9,838 nt of DNA. Origin: SYIM01 sp044359405 (GTDB lineage Bacteria; Pseudomonadota; Gammaproteobacteria; Burkholderiales; Burkholderiaceae_E). Made by a program: the position numbers and the translations under genes. The notes under the pieces were generated by a model, which made no database searches, was not told the origin of the DNA, and saw only the letters and a list, made by a program, of their open reading frames with translations. The first letter of the stretch is position 1; the number at the start of each line of letters is the position of its first letter. The stretch spans positions 1 to 9,838 of the forward strand of contig JBIKMC010000117.1 of NCBI GenBank assembly GCA_044359405.1. Direction: 5' to 3'. Below, piece by piece: positions 7,325 through 9,838 of this stretch.

Positions 7325-8227
7325 TCAAAGCCGCACGGTGCCCGCGATGCGTTCGAGCACCTCGCCGCCCACCCAAACGGTCTCGTCGGTCGACCGCTCG
7401 ATGTACACCCGGCCCGCCCGCCCGAGTGCCGTGCCCTGACTCACCACATAGCGCCTGGGTGCCAGTCCCGACTCGGTCAACCACTGGCCAATCGCCGCAT
7501 TAAGGCTTCCGGTAACCGGATCTTCGCGCAGGCTGCCAGCGGCGGAGAAAAACGCCCGCACTTCAAAGTCGGCTCGCCCCTCAGACGCGTGAGCCGCGAT
7601 CACGCCCACTTTGCCTACCGGGCCCAGCACACCCACATCAAGACCCGCCAGAACACGGGCATCAGGCTTGAGCGCCAACACCTGATCGGCCGAGCGCAGC
7701 ATGACCGCCCGCCAGCGGGGGCCGTTATCGCACCAGGCATGGTGAAGAATGTCGGTACGTGCCACTCCAAGGCCCTGTGCGATGAGTGCTATCTGGTCGT
7801 CCTGCAGGGGCCCACTGCGCACACGCGGCGGCGCAGCAAAACTGAGGATGACGCCGTCTTGGCGAATGCGCACCAGTCCGGCCTCGCATTGCTGGATCAC
7901 CTCCCGGGTCTGTCGCGGTTTGCCCCCGGCACACAGCCACGCAAAACATGAGCCCAAGGTGGGGTGTCCGGCAAAGGGCAACTCTCGTCCCGGGCTGAAA
8001 ATGCGTACGCGGTAGTCGGCTGCGGGGTCTGTCGGCGCCAGCAGAAACGTCGTTTCCGAAAGATTGGTCCAATCGGCAAATGTCTGCATCTGTTGGGTAT
8101 CAAGCCCCTCTGAATCGAGAACCACCGCCAGCGGATTGCCCGCTCCGGCGCTACTGGCAAAGACATCGACCTGGGCAAAGCCGCGGTTAGTGCACCGAAC
8201 GGGCGTCGACAAGCCGGTCGTCACCAC
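7325..8227 (-). CDS. PhzF family protein (phenazine biosynthesis-like isomerase/epimerase fold)
   Basis: PhzF-family proteins share the diaminopimelate-epimerase fold. The founding member isomerises dihydro-3-hydroxyanthranilate in phenazine synthesis, but most homologues (such as E. coli YddE) have no known substrate. There are no phenazine genes here, so a phenazine role is unlikely. The protein has 300 residues, family length. Conserved blocks are FAQVDVFASSAGAGNPLAVV (17-36), NLSETTFL with the catalytic-type Glu58, PFAGHPTLGS (84-93) with His88, CDNGPRW (166-172), and REDPVTGSLNAAIGQW with Asp236 and Ser241. No ATG is available; the start is GTG 8227 or the next codon GTG 8224, with TTG 8212 also possible. 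The conserved part begins about residue 17. GTG 8227 lies 8 nt after the HNH stop, so the two are probably co-transcribed, HNH first. It converges with topB. Confidence 0.9.
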   Translation of the reverse strand: MVTTGLSTPVRCTNRGFAQVDVFASSAGAGNPLAVVLDSEGLDTQQMQTFADWTNLSETTFLLAPTDPAADYRVRIFSPGRELPFAGHPTLGSCFAWLCAGGKPRQTREVIQQCEAGLVRIRQDGVILSFAAPPRVRSGPLQDDQIALIAQGLGVARTDILHHAWCDNGPRWRAVMLRSADQVLALKPDARVLAGLDVGVLGPVGKVGVIAAHASEGRADFEVRAFFSAAGSLREDPVTGSLNAAIGQWLTESGLAPRRYVVSQGTALGRAGRVYIERSTDETVWVGGEVLERIAGTVRL

Positions 8228-8235
8228 GAAAGGGC

Positions 8236-8901
8236 TCAGGCCAGTGTTTGTAGCGCACTCGACGGCGCAGGCTTGGCCCCATGCAGCCGGGAGTGGGGCG
8301 GCACGCCAGCCATCAAAAACGCCATCTGGTCAGCCAGAATACGGCGGTTTCGCAGAATGAACCCCTCGTGAAGGCTGGGGGTATAAGGCACATACAGCAG
8401 CGCCATCCCGGCCTCTTCAGGCGTGCGGTTGCCCTTGCGGTGGTTGCAGGGCCGACAGGCGCTGACCAGGTTGGTCCAACGGTTGGCGCCCCCGCGACTT
8501 TGCGGCATCACGTGCTCGGCAGTCAGGTCGGGGGCCCTGAAACGGCCGCCACAGTAAGCGCACAACATGCGATCTCGCGCAAACAACATGTCGCGCAGCA
8601 AAACAGGCGACTGTGCCACACCTCGATTGCGCCCACGCTCGCCTCGCACGGCGACAATCGAACGCAGCACCAGGCGTGACTGCTCGCCACTGACGCGGTT
8701 AAGCCCTCCGCGCAGGGTGAAGGCGTGTTCACCCAGATCCCAGGCCACAGCGCCCCGACAGTAGTAGGCGGCCGCGTCTTCCAGGTTGATCCAGCGGCGC
8801 GGCAGGCCCGACGAATCCAGCGCCAGAATGCTAGGCTCTCGACTGTTGATTTGACCCTCAACCGGCGACACGTCGCGTGCTCCAAAACGACTCTGCGCCA
8901 T
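8236..8901 (-). CDS. HNH endonuclease of unknown role
   Basis: The 221-residue protein has a complete HNH nuclease module in its second half. The zinc-binding pair CAYC (Cys114, Cys117) is followed by AEHVMPQSRGG with the metal/catalytic His130, then WTNL with Asn144, then CRPCNHRKGN (Cys149, Cys152, Asn153, His154). This is the CxxC...H...N...CxxC-H pattern of the HNH_5-like group. The first half (ILALDSSGLPRRWINLEDAA at 25-44, AVAWDLGEHAFTLRGG at 51-66, LRSIVAVRG) is conserved-looking but I cannot assign it a function. The tail after 170 has no recognised domain. The frame is open to an ATG at 9078, but that would run antisense through the next gene, so I use ATG 8901; ATG 8916 is a close alternative. 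It precedes the PhzF gene by 8 nt. No methylase, intron or phage gene is nearby, so it does not look like a restriction or homing enzyme. HNH call sure, biology unknown. Confidence 0.88.
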   Translation of the reverse strand: MAQSRFGARDVSPVEGQINSREPSILALDSSGLPRRWINLEDAAAYYCRGAVAWDLGEHAFTLRGGLNRVSGEQSRLVLRSIVAVRGERGRNRGVAQSPVLLRDMLFARDRMLCAYCGGRFRAPDLTAEHVMPQSRGGANRWTNLVSACRPCNHRKGNRTPEEAGMALLYVPYTPSLHEGFILRNRRILADQMAFLMAGVPPHSRLHGAKPAPSSALQTLA

Positions 8902-8917
8902 ACTGTACACGCGCATC

Positions 8918-9838
8918 ATGAACTTGCCCATTGAATATTCGGATATCGAAGCGGCTAGCCAGCGTCTGGCGGGTATTGCCGTCAACACCCCGGTCTTGAG
9001 CTCGCCCGAGATCGACGCGCAAACCGGCGCACAGGTTTTCTTCAAGGCCGAGAACCTGCAGCGCACCGGTGCCTTCAAGTTTCGCGGCGCCTACAACTCG
9101 CTGGCCCGGTTTGACGCGGCTCAACGCCGTGCGGGTGTCATCACCTACTCATCGGGCAACCATGCTCAGGCTATCGCCCGCTCGGCCAAACTGTTGGGGA
9201 TGCCCGCCGTCATTGTCATGCCCCAGGATGCACCATCCATCAAGCTGGCCGCCACACGCAGCCACGGTGCTGAAGTCGTGATGTATGACCGCTACCGGGA
9301 AGACCGGGAAGCCATCGGTCGGCGCATTGCGGCCGAGCGCGGCATGACCCTCATCCCGCCGTACGATCACCCCGACGTCATGGCGGGGCAGGGTACCGCC
9401 GCTCGCGAACTGTTTGACGCCGTCGGTAAGCTCGACACCCTGGTCGTGTGTCTGGGTGGGGGCGGTCTGATCTCGGGTTGCGCGGTGGCAGCCCGCGCCC
9501 TGGCGCCCCGCTGCCGAGTCGTAGGTGTCGAGCCCAGCGCGGGTAATGATGTGCAGCAATCGATTGCCGCCGGCAAGCGAATCCGTATCGACGTCCCCAA
9601 CACCATTGCCGATGGCGCCCAGACAACCTCGCCCGGCGAGCTCACGTTTGCCGTCATACAGGCCTGTGTCGATGAAGTCGTGACCGTCAGCGATGATGCG
9701 CTGGTGCGTGCGCTGCAACGGCTGGCGGCACAACTCAAGGTAGTGGTCGAACCCACCGGATGTCTGGCTGCGGCGGCCCTTCTTGAAGGCCTCCTCAAGG
9801 TCGAGGGCCAGCGCGTCGGGGTCATCCTGAGCGGGGGC
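8918..9838 (+). CDS. PLP-dependent threo-3-hydroxyaspartate ammonia-lyase / serine-threonine dehydratase, 3' end cut off
   Basis: This is a fold-type II pyridoxal-phosphate enzyme that deaminates hydroxy-amino acids to 2-oxo acids. The 307 codons present cover nearly all of a roughly 320-residue protein; the window ends inside the final SGGN-type motif. Visible motifs: FKAENLQRTGAFKFRGAYN with PLP Lys54, SSGNHAQA (79-86), the phosphate-binding loop GGGGL (180-184), EPSAGND, and VVVEPTGCLAAA near the C-terminus. There is no C-terminal ACT domain within the visible part, unlike biosynthetic IlvA. The pattern YDRYREDREAIG, then LIPPYDHPDVMAGQGT, is closest in my memory to threo-3-hydroxy-L-aspartate ammonia-lyases, but threonine or serine dehydratase cannot be excluded. 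The ATG at 8918 is the first start in frame after the conserved region is extended upstream; no clear Shine-Dalgarno precedes it. It diverges from the HNH gene with 16 bp between start codons. Confidence 0.92.
   Translation, partial: MNLPIEYSDIEAASQRLAGIAVNTPVLSSPEIDAQTGAQVFFKAENLQRTGAFKFRGAYNSLARFDAAQRRAGVITYSSGNHAQAIARSAKLLGMPAVIVMPQDAPSIKLAATRSHGAEVVMYDRYREDREAIGRRIAAERGMTLIPPYDHPDVMAGQGTAARELFDAVGKLDTLVVCLGGGGLISGCAVAARALAPRCRVVGVEPSAGNDVQQSIAAGKRIRIDVPNTIADGAQTTSPGELTFAVIQACVDEVVTVSDDALVRALQRLAAQLKVVVEPTGCLAAAALLEGLLKVEGQRVGVILSGG

Noticed and set aside
7325..8227. Phenazine biosynthesis gene cluster
   Set aside because: Only a PhzF-family protein is present; none of phzA/B, D, E or G is nearby, and the family is widespread outside phenazine producers.
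8899..8910. LexA-like CTGT half-site between the HNH and ammonia-lyase genes
   Set aside because: The matching ACAG half at the required spacing is missing; only a 6-bp TGTACA palindrome is present.
8902..9078. Longer HNH protein starting at ATG 9078
   Set aside because: The extra 59 residues are the antisense of the ammonia-lyase gene start and have no HNH-family character.

Overview
The window looks like ordinary chromosomal housekeeping DNA from a GC-rich betaproteobacterium, most likely of the order Burkholderiales (possibly Alcaligenaceae-like). This rests on gene order and protein type, not on a search. The order def-fmt-rsmB-DUF4390 is the betaproteobacterial arrangement, in which ntrY/ntrX usually follow. 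The long TopB with DAGREGE and YPRTDS motifs and a basic tail fits the same group. I saw no insertion sequence, prophage, CRISPR array, tRNA or rRNA.

Left part (1-3036, minus strand): a compact operon read right to left. It holds peptide deformylase (def), methionyl-tRNA formyltransferase (fmt), 16S rRNA m5C967 methyltransferase (rsmB) and the start of a secreted DUF4390 protein that runs off the window edge. Def and Fmt remove and add the formyl group of initiator methionine, and RsmB modifies the ribosome, so this is a translation-initiation/ribosome-maturation cluster. The genes are 2 nt apart or overlap, and at least one of them (fmt) must start with TTG.

Middle part (3191-7277, plus strand): dprA (loader of single-stranded DNA onto RecA in transformation) and topB (DNA topoisomerase III), divergent from def. 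They are separated by 196 nt that contains a plausible topB promoter. The LysM gene often found between def and dprA, and the smg/DUF494 gene often found between dprA and topB, are both absent.

Right part (7325-9838): a minus-strand pair, an HNH endonuclease of unknown role followed 8 nt later by a PhzF-family enzyme, converges on topB. Divergent from the HNH gene, with start codons only 16 bp apart, is a PLP enzyme of the threonine dehydratase / threo-3-hydroxyaspartate ammonia-lyase family, cut off by the window end.

I did not find a convincing new system. The points most worth a second look are the HNH-PhzF pair and its very tight divergence from the ammonia-lyase gene, the TTG-start usage in the def operon, a possible leaderless def promoter, and an in-frame A8 slippery run inside topB.
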